A stretch of DNA of 64,000 nucleotides from the NCBI GenBank assembly GCA_046485045.1, contig JAWOHT010000028.1, forward strand, positions 1-64,000, written 5' to 3'. Positions within the stretch are counted from its first letter, which is position 1; each line of letters starts with the position of its first letter. Under the pieces are notes generated by a model, which saw only the letters and a list, made by a program, of their open reading frames with translations, made no database searches and was not told the DNA's origin. Both the position numbers and the translations under genes were made by a program. The stretch is from JAFGPL01 sp046485045 (GTDB taxonomy: Bacteria > Bacteroidota > Bacteroidia > Bacteroidales > UBA10428). Below, one piece after another: positions 1 through 7,684 of this stretch.

Positions 1-468
1 GGAAAAACCCCCGACCGCGAGAGAAACATTGTTACTTCGCTTGATCTTGATCCGATAAAAATGGAAATGCACAACAGGGATTTACAGGCCAAGTACCAGA
101 AAATGAAGGAAAATGAGGTTAGGTTCGAAGAAATTGACTGTTCCGATGCAGAATATATTTTAGTAGCCTATGGGTCTTCGGCACGTATTTGCCAGAAGAC
201 AGTTAAACTGGCAAGGCAGAAAGGTATTAAGGCAGGCTTACTAAGACCAATTACCCTTTTCCCTTTTCCGGCAGATATTCTACATAAATATGCACAAAAG
301 GTTAAAGGCTTTTTAACAGTTGAATTAAGCACCGGTCAGATGGTAGAAGATGTGCGGCTCGCGGTAAACGGCCGCGTAATTGTGGAGTTTTACGGCCGTT
401 GTGGCGGCGTAATCCCATCACCCGATGAAGTGCTTAAAGTGCTTGAACAAAAATTCATTGGAGGATAA
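1..468 (+). CDS. korA: 2-oxoacid:ferredoxin oxidoreductase, alpha subunit (3' part)
   Basis: The frame is open from the first base of the window, so this is the last 155 residues of a longer gene whose start lies outside. It matches the C-terminal domain of the alpha chain of multi-subunit 2-oxoacid:ferredoxin oxidoreductases (Kor/Vor type), seen in the stretch YILVAYGSSARICQ followed by a KAGLLRPITLFPFP-like segment and VELSTGQMVEDVRLAV near the end. These enzymes oxidatively decarboxylate a 2-oxoacid to acyl-CoA with reduction of ferredoxin, in the cytoplasm. The TPP-binding beta chain starts 3 bases after the stop and the gamma chain follows, so the order alpha-beta-gamma is as in KorABC operons. 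The substrate (2-oxoglutarate or a branched-chain 2-oxoacid) cannot be decided from this fragment, so the symbol is provisional. Confidence 0.85.
   Translation, partial: GKTPDRERNIVTSLDLDPIKMEMHNRDLQAKYQKMKENEVRFEEIDCSDAEYILVAYGSSARICQKTVKLARQKGIKAGLLRPITLFPFPADILHKYAQKVKGFLTVELSTGQMVEDVRLAVNGRVIVEFYGRCGGVIPSPDEVLKVLEQKFIGG
460..465 (+). promoter_or_regulatory. Shine-Dalgarno site of korB
   Basis: GGAGGA lies 6 bases before the ATG at 472 and overlaps the last codons of the upstream gene. Strong sites of this kind are rare in Bacteroidota, so this one probably serves translational coupling of the beta to the alpha subunit. Confidence 0.6.
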
Positions 469-471
469 AAA

Positions 472-1254
472 ATGGACGTAAAAGATATTATCAGGAATGA
501 AAACCTGGTGTACAAACGCACAAAACTGCTTACCGATAAGCCGCTTTCGTACTGCCCGGGCTGCGGGCATGGTGTCGTGCACAGGTTAATTATGGAAGTA
601 ATTGAAGAAATGGATATTGTGTCTGAGACCATTGGTGTTGCCCCCGTCGGGTGCTCGGTACTTGCATACGAGTTTATGGACATAGACATGCAGCAGGTAC
701 CCCATGGCAGGGCGCCTGCCTCTGCCACAGGAATAAAAAGGTGCTGGCCCGGCAAATTTGTGTTTACCTACCAGGGCGATGGCGACCTGGCAGCCATTGG
801 CACCTCAGAAACAATTCACGCATGCAACCGGGGAGAAAATATCACCATGATTTTTATCAATAACGGTATTTACGGCATGACAGGCGGACAAATGGCCCCT
901 ACTACCATTCCGGGAATGAGGTCATCAACCACCCCGTATGGAAGAGACACCTCACTTATGGGAAATCCGCTGAAGATGACCGACCTGGTGGTGCACCTGC
1001 CAGGAACATTGTATGTTACCCGTCAGTCGGTGCATACTCCTGTAAATGTGCGAAAAGCCAAGAAAGCCATCAGAATGGCCTTCGAAAACCAGAAACTCAA
1101 AAAAGGGACTTCCTTTATTGAAATTGTCTCCAATTGCCCTTCGGGATGGAAGATGACACCTTTACAGTCAAACAAATGGCTCGAAGAGAATATGATTCCT
1201 TTCTATCCTCTTGGCGATATGAAAGTGAACGGAGAAATAGTTAAACAAAGTTGA
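472..1254 (+). CDS. korB: 2-oxoacid:ferredoxin oxidoreductase, beta subunit (TPP-binding)
   Basis: This 260-residue protein is the thiamine-pyrophosphate-binding chain of a 2-oxoacid:ferredoxin oxidoreductase. The family signature CPGCGHG is at residues 28-34. The cofactor motif begins with GDGD at 102-105 and closes with the NN pair at 130-131, followed by YGMTGGQ. Length is normal for KorB/VorA chains (about 250-280). The start is fixed by a GGAGGA site 6 bases upstream. It lies 3 bases after the alpha gene and 27 bases before the gamma gene, so the three are one operon and one complex. Substrate specificity among 2-oxoglutarate and branched-chain 2-oxoacids is not resolved. The enzyme's oxygen-sensitive ferredoxin chemistry fits an anaerobic lifestyle, which is inference. 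Confidence 0.92.
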   Translation: MDVKDIIRNENLVYKRTKLLTDKPLSYCPGCGHGVVHRLIMEVIEEMDIVSETIGVAPVGCSVLAYEFMDIDMQQVPHGRAPASATGIKRCWPGKFVFTYQGDGDLAAIGTSETIHACNRGENITMIFINNGIYGMTGGQMAPTTIPGMRSSTTPYGRDTSLMGNPLKMTDLVVHLPGTLYVTRQSVHTPVNVRKAKKAIRMAFENQKLKKGTSFIEIVSNCPSGWKMTPLQSNKWLEENMIPFYPLGDMKVNGEIVKQS

Positions 1255-1281
1255 TCATACATTTTTCATAAAAAAATCAAC

Positions 1282-1824
1282 ATGAACGAAGAGATAATAA
1301 TAGCGGGTTTTGGCGGTCAGGGTGTATTAAGCATGGGAAAAATATTGGCCTACTCAGGTATCATGCAAAACCTGGAAGTAAGCTGGATGCCTTCTTATGG
1401 CCCCGAAATGCGAGGCGGCACAGCCAATGTTACTGTAATACTGAGTGATGAACGCATCAGTTCACCCATTCTGAATGTATACGACACTGCCATTTTGCTC
1501 AACCAGCAGTCCATTGATAAATTTGAAAAAACCGTAAAACCGGGAGGATTGTTGCTTTACGATACAAATGGTATAACCAGGCATCCTTCCAGAAAAGACA
1601 TAGATATCTTCCAGATAGAAGCTGCCGATGAATCTACCCGTATGGCAAGCGCCAAAACATTCAATATGATTGTTCTTGGAGGTTATCTTAAACTAAAACC
1701 TTACCTTAAATTAGACAATGTGGTGGCAGGCCTGAAAAAATCCCTGCCCGAAAGACATCACAAGCTGATTCCGGTAAACGAAGATGCCATAAAAAGAGGG
1801 ATGGAGATCGTTAAAAAGGCGTGA
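1282..1824 (+). CDS. korC: 2-oxoacid:ferredoxin oxidoreductase, gamma subunit
   Basis: This 180-residue protein is the gamma chain of the same complex. The N-terminal nucleotide-binding-like loop GFGGQG at residues 9-14 and the block MPSYGPEMRGGTANVTV around residues 38-54 are typical of the POR gamma family (PF01558). In these enzymes the gamma chain helps bind CoA and close the active site. It follows the beta gene by 27 bases on the same strand and is the last gene of the operon. The next gene is on the other strand, so transcription must stop within about 60 bases, although no clear hairpin terminator is visible. Confidence 0.9.
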   Translation: MNEEIIIAGFGGQGVLSMGKILAYSGIMQNLEVSWMPSYGPEMRGGTANVTVILSDERISSPILNVYDTAILLNQQSIDKFEKTVKPGGLLLYDTNGITRHPSRKDIDIFQIEAADESTRMASAKTFNMIVLGGYLKLKPYLKLDNVVAGLKKSLPERHHKLIPVNEDAIKRGMEIVKKA

Positions 1825-1883
1825 TAACCATTACCAGATTTTAGCAGATATGCACAGATACTTATTTATAGTGCCTGATAAAA

Positions 1884-4325
1884 TCAGGAGTTAAGGTTTC
1901 TCTTTTTTTTAAGGTTATTGTAATCGATATAATAAAGCACCTTTAAAGATATGCTGTTTGCCTGATCGGCTTGCCATGAATTTTTCAGGTTATTCCAATA
2001 ACGCGGTATCACAGCTTCTCCCGATTCCAGAACAGCATTTTTCCAGGCCAGTGACATTTCAGAACCCGGGGCAAAAATCCACCTGAAAACCATATCAATA
2101 TTGAAGGCATTGTAGTTTTCATCGTGATTTACCGCATAATTTAAATCCTCAAGCAACGACCCGTTTTGCTGCAGCAGGTAAAAGTTCTTATTACCTGCCC
2201 CCGACCAGTAATGGCGCACCCTTAACTTCAGGCTTGCTTTATTGCTGAAAATATAGGAACCGCTTACAATATTTTCGTACGTTTTTATATTTCTTTTGGC
2301 AAAATAAATGTTATCGCCTTCGCTGTTTTTATCTACATATCCCCTGTCGTTGACCTGTTGATTAACGTCTATATCATACTCGAGCAACATACAGGAGCCA
2401 AAGCGAACATTCAAGCCGGCGCTTCCCCAGTATCCGTATTGGTCGGTCTGAGGTTTTTCATACCCTCCGCAATGCAGGTAAAAACTTACAGGTTTTCTGA
2501 AATCGGAGTTTAGATACATATTCACCCAATAGTTGTACGGATCGGAATAATACCTGTTTTTTACCCTTGTTTCGTAATAATCATGACGGTTGGACTCAAT
2601 GCCCATGTTCATTTCAAAAGAGTAATTGTTCTTGAAAAGCACATATGAATAAATTCCTGTTTCGTGGCCAAATACGTCGGACGGATTGAAAACACGATAA
2701 TAAATCCACCATATCTGCGAATGAAATTCCCTGATGATCCAGAATGGCTCAATTACCTTGCGGCTTATCCATGTATTGGTGTTCATCTCGTTGTTACGCC
2801 GCAGGTATCCGAGATCGTTAATATTGAATTCATCCGAATTGATGTTTTGGTTAATTCCAAACTGCCAGGTACCCTTGTTCTTTTCCAGGCCTATCTCTGC
2901 ATAATAGCCATTCTCCTTAGCCGTATCGCCCCTGGCACTAATCCCAGCTTTGCCTTTGAATGCAAATTTTTTAGATTTGTCGCGAATCTGAAAATCTGTT
3001 GCAATGACATTTGCCATAAAACCGTTATCTGCCATTGTCATGTTCGAATTGATAAGGCTGATATATGAGTTGTTTTTTAACAATTTATCCACCACCGACA
3101 CATTGTAGTTGGTAAATGGCTGAGTCAGCACGTTGCGTTTATTCCCGCTGAGGGTATCTTTAATAACCGCGTACGAAGGAAGGGTCATTGCATTTAGAAA
3201 ACCCAGTCCCCAGCCACCCGAGGTTCTTCCCGATATTTTCGTGGCGTTGAGCAGTTGGGTTTCTGCCGGGTTGTAATCTACTTCTTCATGCTCCTTTAGG
3301 TCATCATCTGCTTTATCAGAATATTTTGGTTTTCCGCCTATGCGCCTTGAATAAAAAAGGCCTGCGCGCTGAAAAAGCTCTGTACCCTCTGTAAAAAACT
3401 GTCGTCTTTCGTCATAATATATCTCATAGGGTGAAAGGTTCAGTTCTTTGTCATCTGACTGTATCTGGCCAAAATCGGGTATAAGCATCACATCGAGTGT
3501 AAAACTCTCACTTAGCCCGTATTTCAGGTCCATCCCACCCTTGTATAAAAAATCAGGAGTGGCTTTTCCACCCTTTTGTTCAAGATAAGTGGCAATATAA
3601 GGAGAAAACGAAAGGCGTACCGGGGGTTTTATACTCTTAATACCGGTAATTTGCCCCTGCTGATGGATGAATCCCGATATTTTACGGTCTACCAGGCTCC
3701 ATGAATTGTTCGAGTTATACCTTCTTATATTCCTGAACATGTTAAGTCCCCAGACATGTTCAGTTTTTTCAGGAAACCGGATGGCAGCAAACGGAATGCG
3801 CATTTCAACGATCCAGCCCTCTTCGGTAATTCTCGATTTACTCTCCCAAACAGCATTCCAACTGCTTTCTTCGTTATCGTAGTCTTTATGTATGGCTTTC
3901 AGGTCGGTCTGCACACCGGCAGGGGTAACAAAAAACCCGAATGCAAGCTGTCCCTCGTTATAAGGATCAATATATACACCAAAATAATCTGATACGCCTA
4001 TATTATCGCGCTCTGTTAAAAAATTAAAGATGCTGTCGGGAGATGTATCGTACAACATTGCACCAACATATATGGCATTCTGATCATAGAAAAATCTTAC
4101 TTCGGTCTTCTGCAACGAAGGTTGCCCGTTGTTTGGCTGTAATTGCACAAAGTCTTTTGCTGGTGCAACCTGTTGATATACCGATTCATCAAGAATAGCG
4201 TCAATTGTAAGTGGATCTGTGATATACAGGGTCTCGACACTTTTTTTCTGTTGGGCATTAATACCCGTAAAGATGAAAAATGCAGAAAGTGAAATCAAAA
4301 ACAAAACGGGTCTTATTCTCCTCAT
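1884..4325 (-). CDS. DUF5916 family outer-membrane-type protein with CBM9-like N-terminus
   Basis: The ATG at 4325 gives an 813-residue protein beginning MRRIRPVLFLISLSAFF, a good signal peptide ending near NAQQK. The longer frame from 4418 would add 31 residues with no signal-peptide logic and is not preferred. After the signal comes a region resembling the carbohydrate-binding family 9 fold (TIDAILDESVYQ, then a segment containing YFGVYIDPYNEGQLAFGF). The rest is a long alternating hydrophobic and aromatic region consistent with a beta-barrel, ending LKVLYYIDYNNL. This is the usual architecture of DUF5916 proteins, which are common in Bacteroidota and whose function is not established. It stands alone on its strand, convergent with the kor operon. 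Confidence 0.85.
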   Translation of the reverse strand: MRRIRPVLFLISLSAFFIFTGINAQQKKSVETLYITDPLTIDAILDESVYQQVAPAKDFVQLQPNNGQPSLQKTEVRFFYDQNAIYVGAMLYDTSPDSIFNFLTERDNIGVSDYFGVYIDPYNEGQLAFGFFVTPAGVQTDLKAIHKDYDNEESSWNAVWESKSRITEEGWIVEMRIPFAAIRFPEKTEHVWGLNMFRNIRRYNSNNSWSLVDRKISGFIHQQGQITGIKSIKPPVRLSFSPYIATYLEQKGGKATPDFLYKGGMDLKYGLSESFTLDVMLIPDFGQIQSDDKELNLSPYEIYYDERRQFFTEGTELFQRAGLFYSRRIGGKPKYSDKADDDLKEHEEVDYNPAETQLLNATKISGRTSGGWGLGFLNAMTLPSYAVIKDTLSGNKRNVLTQPFTNYNVSVVDKLLKNNSYISLINSNMTMADNGFMANVIATDFQIRDKSKKFAFKGKAGISARGDTAKENGYYAEIGLEKNKGTWQFGINQNINSDEFNINDLGYLRRNNEMNTNTWISRKVIEPFWIIREFHSQIWWIYYRVFNPSDVFGHETGIYSYVLFKNNYSFEMNMGIESNRHDYYETRVKNRYYSDPYNYWVNMYLNSDFRKPVSFYLHCGGYEKPQTDQYGYWGSAGLNVRFGSCMLLEYDIDVNQQVNDRGYVDKNSEGDNIYFAKRNIKTYENIVSGSYIFSNKASLKLRVRHYWSGAGNKNFYLLQQNGSLLEDLNYAVNHDENYNAFNIDMVFRWIFAPGSEMSLAWKNAVLESGEAVIPRYWNNLKNSWQADQANSISLKVLYYIDYNNLKKKRNLNS

Positions 4326-4496
4326 AAATAATAATAAAACTAAACGACGAATGACGATGATAAATGCTGCATGAAGATATAATAAATTGTTATAAAAAAG
4401 ATAAACCTGCCGAAACATCCATACTCAAAAAAAAATTATTAACTTTTAGAAAATTTTAAGCGGATATTGAGTGATTTGTAAAAAATTAACTAACCA

Positions 4497-5780
4497 ATGA
4501 AATACACCTTCAATTGCCCGGCCCTGATAAAAAGCATTCTGCTTACATCAATCACTTTGATTAGTATTAATACAGGTGCACAGCACAATAATGATACAGT
4601 GAAAGCAAAAAGCCTGTACCGCCCTCCTTCATTAACACAGCAGGATACATTACCGGTTTCTGGTTCTATGCAGCTGAGAGAACAATATATCTACGATTCA
4701 ATTCAAGCCAGGATGGCCTTTGTAAAAGATTCTATTGCTCAAAGGCAACAGTTTATCAGAGATTCAATTGCAGAAAGACAACGTATCCTCGACTCATTGA
4801 ATTTTCTTAAAAAGGAATTGCCGAAGTTGCTCGATGCAGCAGTTAAAACATTTAAAGAAGATATTATTATCAACCAACAGAATATCTGTATCATAGGAGA
4901 TTCCACATTATGTAACTACACCTATGATATTTTGCCCTTTAACCTTTCGCAACCATTTACCCCGTGGAAAGGGGCAATCAACTTGTCTGATGATCCTGTT
5001 AAGATGGAATTCAGCGCCAATAACCAGATTAAATCGTTGCAGGCGCCGGGAATAACCTGTTCTTTTGTTTATGGCAATAGTGAAAACATTTTAAGGATTA
5101 ATGAAAAAGCTGTGATTCTGAATAAAAGTACCGGCAAACTCTACAAAGAGCCTTTCGACACGGTATTCTTCGACACAAGGGGCAGGGTTGCAAAAATAAA
5201 GCGCTATATCCATTTTTCCCAGGCAAGCGATAATTACAGAAAAGGAGCTTCATTGTTTATGCACCTTACCCAGGTAAAGCAATTTGATTATGGCGCAGAT
5301 AACCAGGTTACCAAAATACAGGTGGTAAATTTCTGCGACAGATGGAGCGCGGGCGCAGAACATAAAATATGCAATATTGTTACCTATTCGTTTAATAAAC
5401 AATTAAATAAATATAATATCACAAGAAAAAACGATCCGGCGAACAACTATTCAGATGGTACCTTCACCCTGGAATACGATGCATCTGAAAATCTCAAAAG
5501 CCTCTCATTTATTAATTCCGGTAAATCTGAAAACTGGAAAACTCATGTGGAACTAAATAAAGAAGGTAATGTAAAAAGATACCTGTACGAGATAAACGGT
5601 AAAATAAACCAGTCCCTTGACTTTAACTATTACCTTAACGATACCAACGCCAAATACCCGGTAGAACAGATAAAATGTACTTTCGAAGATGACGGAATAA
5701 GCTATTACCAGATGAACACCACTACCGGCAAAAGCCGCACACGCGATAAAATGACAGGCGAATGGAGCCCGTGGCGGTAA
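4497..5780 (+). CDS. secreted protein of unknown function with charged N-terminal repeat
   Basis: This 427-residue protein starts with a signal peptide (hydrophobic LIKSILLTSITLISI, cleavage likely after NTGAQ). Residues of about 55-105 form a charged helical stretch with a short unit repeated about four times: RDSI or KDSI, then RQ, then I or L, as in RDSIAERQRILDSL. It looks like a coiled coil. The rest has the texture of a beta-rich periplasmic or surface domain with many Tyr, Asn and Lys residues. I do not recognise the family. A membrane protein gene follows 63 bases downstream on the same strand and may be co-transcribed. The upstream DUF5916 gene is divergent, so the intergenic stretch of about 170 bases must hold promoters for both. 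Confidence 0.7.
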   Translation: MKYTFNCPALIKSILLTSITLISINTGAQHNNDTVKAKSLYRPPSLTQQDTLPVSGSMQLREQYIYDSIQARMAFVKDSIAQRQQFIRDSIAERQRILDSLNFLKKELPKLLDAAVKTFKEDIIINQQNICIIGDSTLCNYTYDILPFNLSQPFTPWKGAINLSDDPVKMEFSANNQIKSLQAPGITCSFVYGNSENILRINEKAVILNKSTGKLYKEPFDTVFFDTRGRVAKIKRYIHFSQASDNYRKGASLFMHLTQVKQFDYGADNQVTKIQVVNFCDRWSAGAEHKICNIVTYSFNKQLNKYNITRKNDPANNYSDGTFTLEYDASENLKSLSFINSGKSENWKTHVELNKEGNVKRYLYEINGKINQSLDFNYYLNDTNAKYPVEQIKCTFEDDGISYYQMNTTTGKSRTRDKMTGEWSPWR

Positions 5781-5843
5781 GAAACCTTATACCCGGCATG
5801 AAGAAATAAAAGCAGATTAGCCTGAAAAAATCTATACAAAAGC

Positions 5844-6308
5844 ATGACATCAAGAGAACTGTCAAATCCTTATATTATTATCAACCTGACATTTATCGTG
5901 ATATTATTACTATTATTCCTCTATTTCCTTATATATTCACCAGAATCAAAGTATCCTGTAAATTCAAATTACTCGGTACTCACCGGTAAAGAAAGCATCA
6001 GCAGCGGTTTGTCACGCAGCTTTTCTTCAGCTTTAAGATTTGAATTCAAAGAAGCAAAAGACCATAACCCTTATGGAATAAGGATATTTGGTTTCTTCTT
6101 CATTCAACTCGTTCTGAGAACGATATTTGTCATTACCGCTCTTAAAACAGATAAAAATACCGGGTTAATAACACTGGCCGATGTTATAATATCATTGTCT
6201 TTGTTTGCTGTATGTTTCAGCCCGTTTATAATCGAAGCTTTCGGCAAAATCACCGGTGCATGGTTCATCTTCATTTTTATTGAAAGGTACCCAAAAACGA
6301 TTTTATAA
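5844..6308 (+). CDS. small integral membrane protein of unknown function
   Basis: This 154-residue protein has three clear hydrophobic segments: residues 11-29 (a run of Ile, Val and Leu), about 84-98 (GFFFIQLVLRTIFVI) and about 110-145 (one or two spans ending GAWFIFIFIERY). Between the first two lies a polar loop of about 50 residues rich in Ser and Lys. No motif that I can tie to a family is visible. It follows the secreted repeat protein by 63 bases and probably shares its transcript. The name only describes topology; the hydrophobic pattern is clear but the function is unknown. Confidence 0.6.
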   Translation: MTSRELSNPYIIINLTFIVILLLLFLYFLIYSPESKYPVNSNYSVLTGKESISSGLSRSFSSALRFEFKEAKDHNPYGIRIFGFFFIQLVLRTIFVITALKTDKNTGLITLADVIISLSLFAVCFSPFIIEAFGKITGAWFIFIFIERYPKTIL

Positions 6309-6319
6309 CGAGGTAAACC

Positions 6320-6445
6320 TCATCTTTTAAAAATCAATGCCCCTGCACCCATGAAAATAGCGAGCCAGATAAGCCCTTTTATCAGGAAAAAAAGAAATCC
6401 GATGATTCCAAATCTTTTAAGCCACAGCAGAATTTTCTGTTTCAT
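6320..6445 (-). CDS. 41-residue membrane miniprotein
   Basis: Reading the minus strand from the ATG at 6445 to the TGA at 6320 gives a 41-residue protein. It begins MKQKILLWLKRFGIIGF, continues with the hydrophobic FLFFLIKGLIWLAIFMG and ends in a basic IFKR. The pattern is a basic amphipathic start, one membrane span and a basic tail. I recall short proteins with a very similar LKRFGIIGFLFFLIKG core from other Bacteroidota, sometimes misnamed as tRNA synthetase fragments; this is memory, not a search. It is too short for routine gene calling. It sits between the convergent 154-residue membrane protein and the palindromic element at 6504-6628. Confidence 0.55.
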   Translation of the reverse strand: MKQKILLWLKRFGIIGFLFFLIKGLIWLAIFMGAGALIFKR

Positions 6446-6503
6446 TCTGTCAGAATTGTATAAGTTTTAAATAGTGATTCAAAGAAAACCCTTCTTTTTC
6501 AGA

Positions 6504-6628
6504 AGTGGCTTCTAAGAAAGCGTCAAGAACAAGGCATGCGAGCCTTGAAAGTCAGGAGTTTACTTAAGTAAGTGACCGACTTGAAAGACGAGCATAACGC
6601 AGTAACTGGCGTTTTCTTAGAAGCCACT
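6504..6628. repeat. 125-bp imperfect palindromic element
   Basis: The outer 19 bases, AGTGGCTTCTAAGAAAGCG at 6504-6522, are matched at 18 of 19 positions by the reverse complement of 6610-6628. The halves stay partly complementary inward and meet at a perfect TTACTTAAGTAA (6560-6571). Around the centre, AAGTC and GACTT form another paired block, with AGGAGT at 6554-6559 on one side. A nested AAGGC-N6-GCCTT hairpin lies at 6531-6546. It carries no credible gene. It looks like a dispersed intergenic palindromic repeat able to form a long hairpin or cruciform. A related but diverged copy lies at 27455-27522. Confidence 0.8.
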
Positions 6629-6664
6629 ATATATGCTTTTAAAACCAGTATAAATGGTTTTTGT

Positions 6665-7513
6665 TTAGAGAAGCTCATCGGGATGGTTACCTGTATCTTT
6701 TATCCTTATCCCTTTGTCGGTAAGTTGCAAGGTACAGCATGGTGTGTAGAGGTCGTGTTCAAAAAACAGGATATAATTGTATTCAACTGCTTCATTTAAA
6801 AACGCTTCTTTTTCATTGAAAGAAATCAACGGCCGGGTATCATAGCCACAGACCCACGACAGGGGAATATGGGCAGTCGTAGGCAATAAATCGGCGACAA
6901 AAACCACCGTACGGTTTCTGTATTTAATATATGGCACCGCCAATGCATTGGTGTGGCCATTGTACAGCCTTATTACGATATTTGGTGAAAGAGTGAAATT
7001 ATTTTCAAAAAATCTGAGCTGACCCGATTCCTTTAGGGGCAAGATGTTCTCCTTAAGAAAAGATGCCGCTTCCCTGGGATTAGGGTTCATGGCCCACTCC
7101 CACTGACCCCTGCTGCACCAGTAAACAGCGTTTGGAAAGGTGGTATTGAAAGATTTTTCTTCACTGTTATATTCAACAGCTCCCCCGCAATGGTCAAAAT
7201 GAAGGTGGGTTAGAATTACATCAGTGATATCCTGTCTGCCCAAACCATATTCAGTAAGAGATGTCTCAAGAGATTCGCTTCCATTAAGATAATAATACCC
7301 GAAGAACTTCTCATCCTGTTTTTTCCCAATACCGGTATCAATTAATATCTTTCGATCATCTTCTTCTACCAGCATCGGTGTCATTGAAAGATTGCACAAG
7401 TTGTTTCCGTCGGCCGGATATTTTTTCTGCCAGAGCAACTTGGGTACCACCCCAAACATAGCGCCTCCATCGAGTTTAAAATTACCGGAAGGGATTAAAC
7501 GAATTGTCATCAT
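6665..7513 (-). CDS. MBL-fold metallohydrolase (lactonase-like subfamily)
   Basis: This 282-residue cytoplasmic protein has the metallo-beta-lactamase fold signature HLHFDH at residues 103-108. Further likely zinc ligands are H187 (in YNGHTNALA), D208 (in VVFVADLL) and H253 (in FFEHDLYTP), so a full binuclear site is present. The N-terminal MMTIRLIPSGNFKLDGGAMFG and the ILIDTGIG segment near residue 57 match the group that includes AHL-lactonase-like and related hydrolases. The true substrate cannot be read from sequence. The start is one of two adjacent ATG codons (7513 or 7510). The gene stands alone on the minus strand, divergent from mpl, and its end lies 36 bases from the palindromic element. 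Confidence 0.85.
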   Translation of the reverse strand: MMTIRLIPSGNFKLDGGAMFGVVPKLLWQKKYPADGNNLCNLSMTPMLVEEDDRKILIDTGIGKKQDEKFFGYYYLNGSESLETSLTEYGLGRQDITDVILTHLHFDHCGGAVEYNSEEKSFNTTFPNAVYWCSRGQWEWAMNPNPREAASFLKENILPLKESGQLRFFENNFTLSPNIVIRLYNGHTNALAVPYIKYRNRTVVFVADLLPTTAHIPLSWVCGYDTRPLISFNEKEAFLNEAVEYNYILFFEHDLYTPCCTLQLTDKGIRIKDTGNHPDELL

Positions 7514-7684
7514 CTTTTTGCCTGCTAAAATAAGTAAAAGTCATTGATTAATGAAAGCCTTTATCGCTGCATTGATTGGTATGATTCATGCTTAGAATAA
7601 AATCGGGCTGTTTGTAACTTATTGCCTATATGTTTACTATTTCTGCCCTAATAATGTATTTTCACCGCTGCGAAATTAAAAAAT

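Noticed and set aside
1873..1888. Small hairpin CCTGAT-AAA-ATCAGG at the end of the DUF5916 gene
   Set aside because: A 6-bp stem with no T-run on either strand; not convincing as a terminator.
6572..6799. 75-codon plus-strand frame over the palindromic element
   Set aside because: It runs from within the palindrome into the minus-strand hydrolase gene; its sequence is the reverse of those features.
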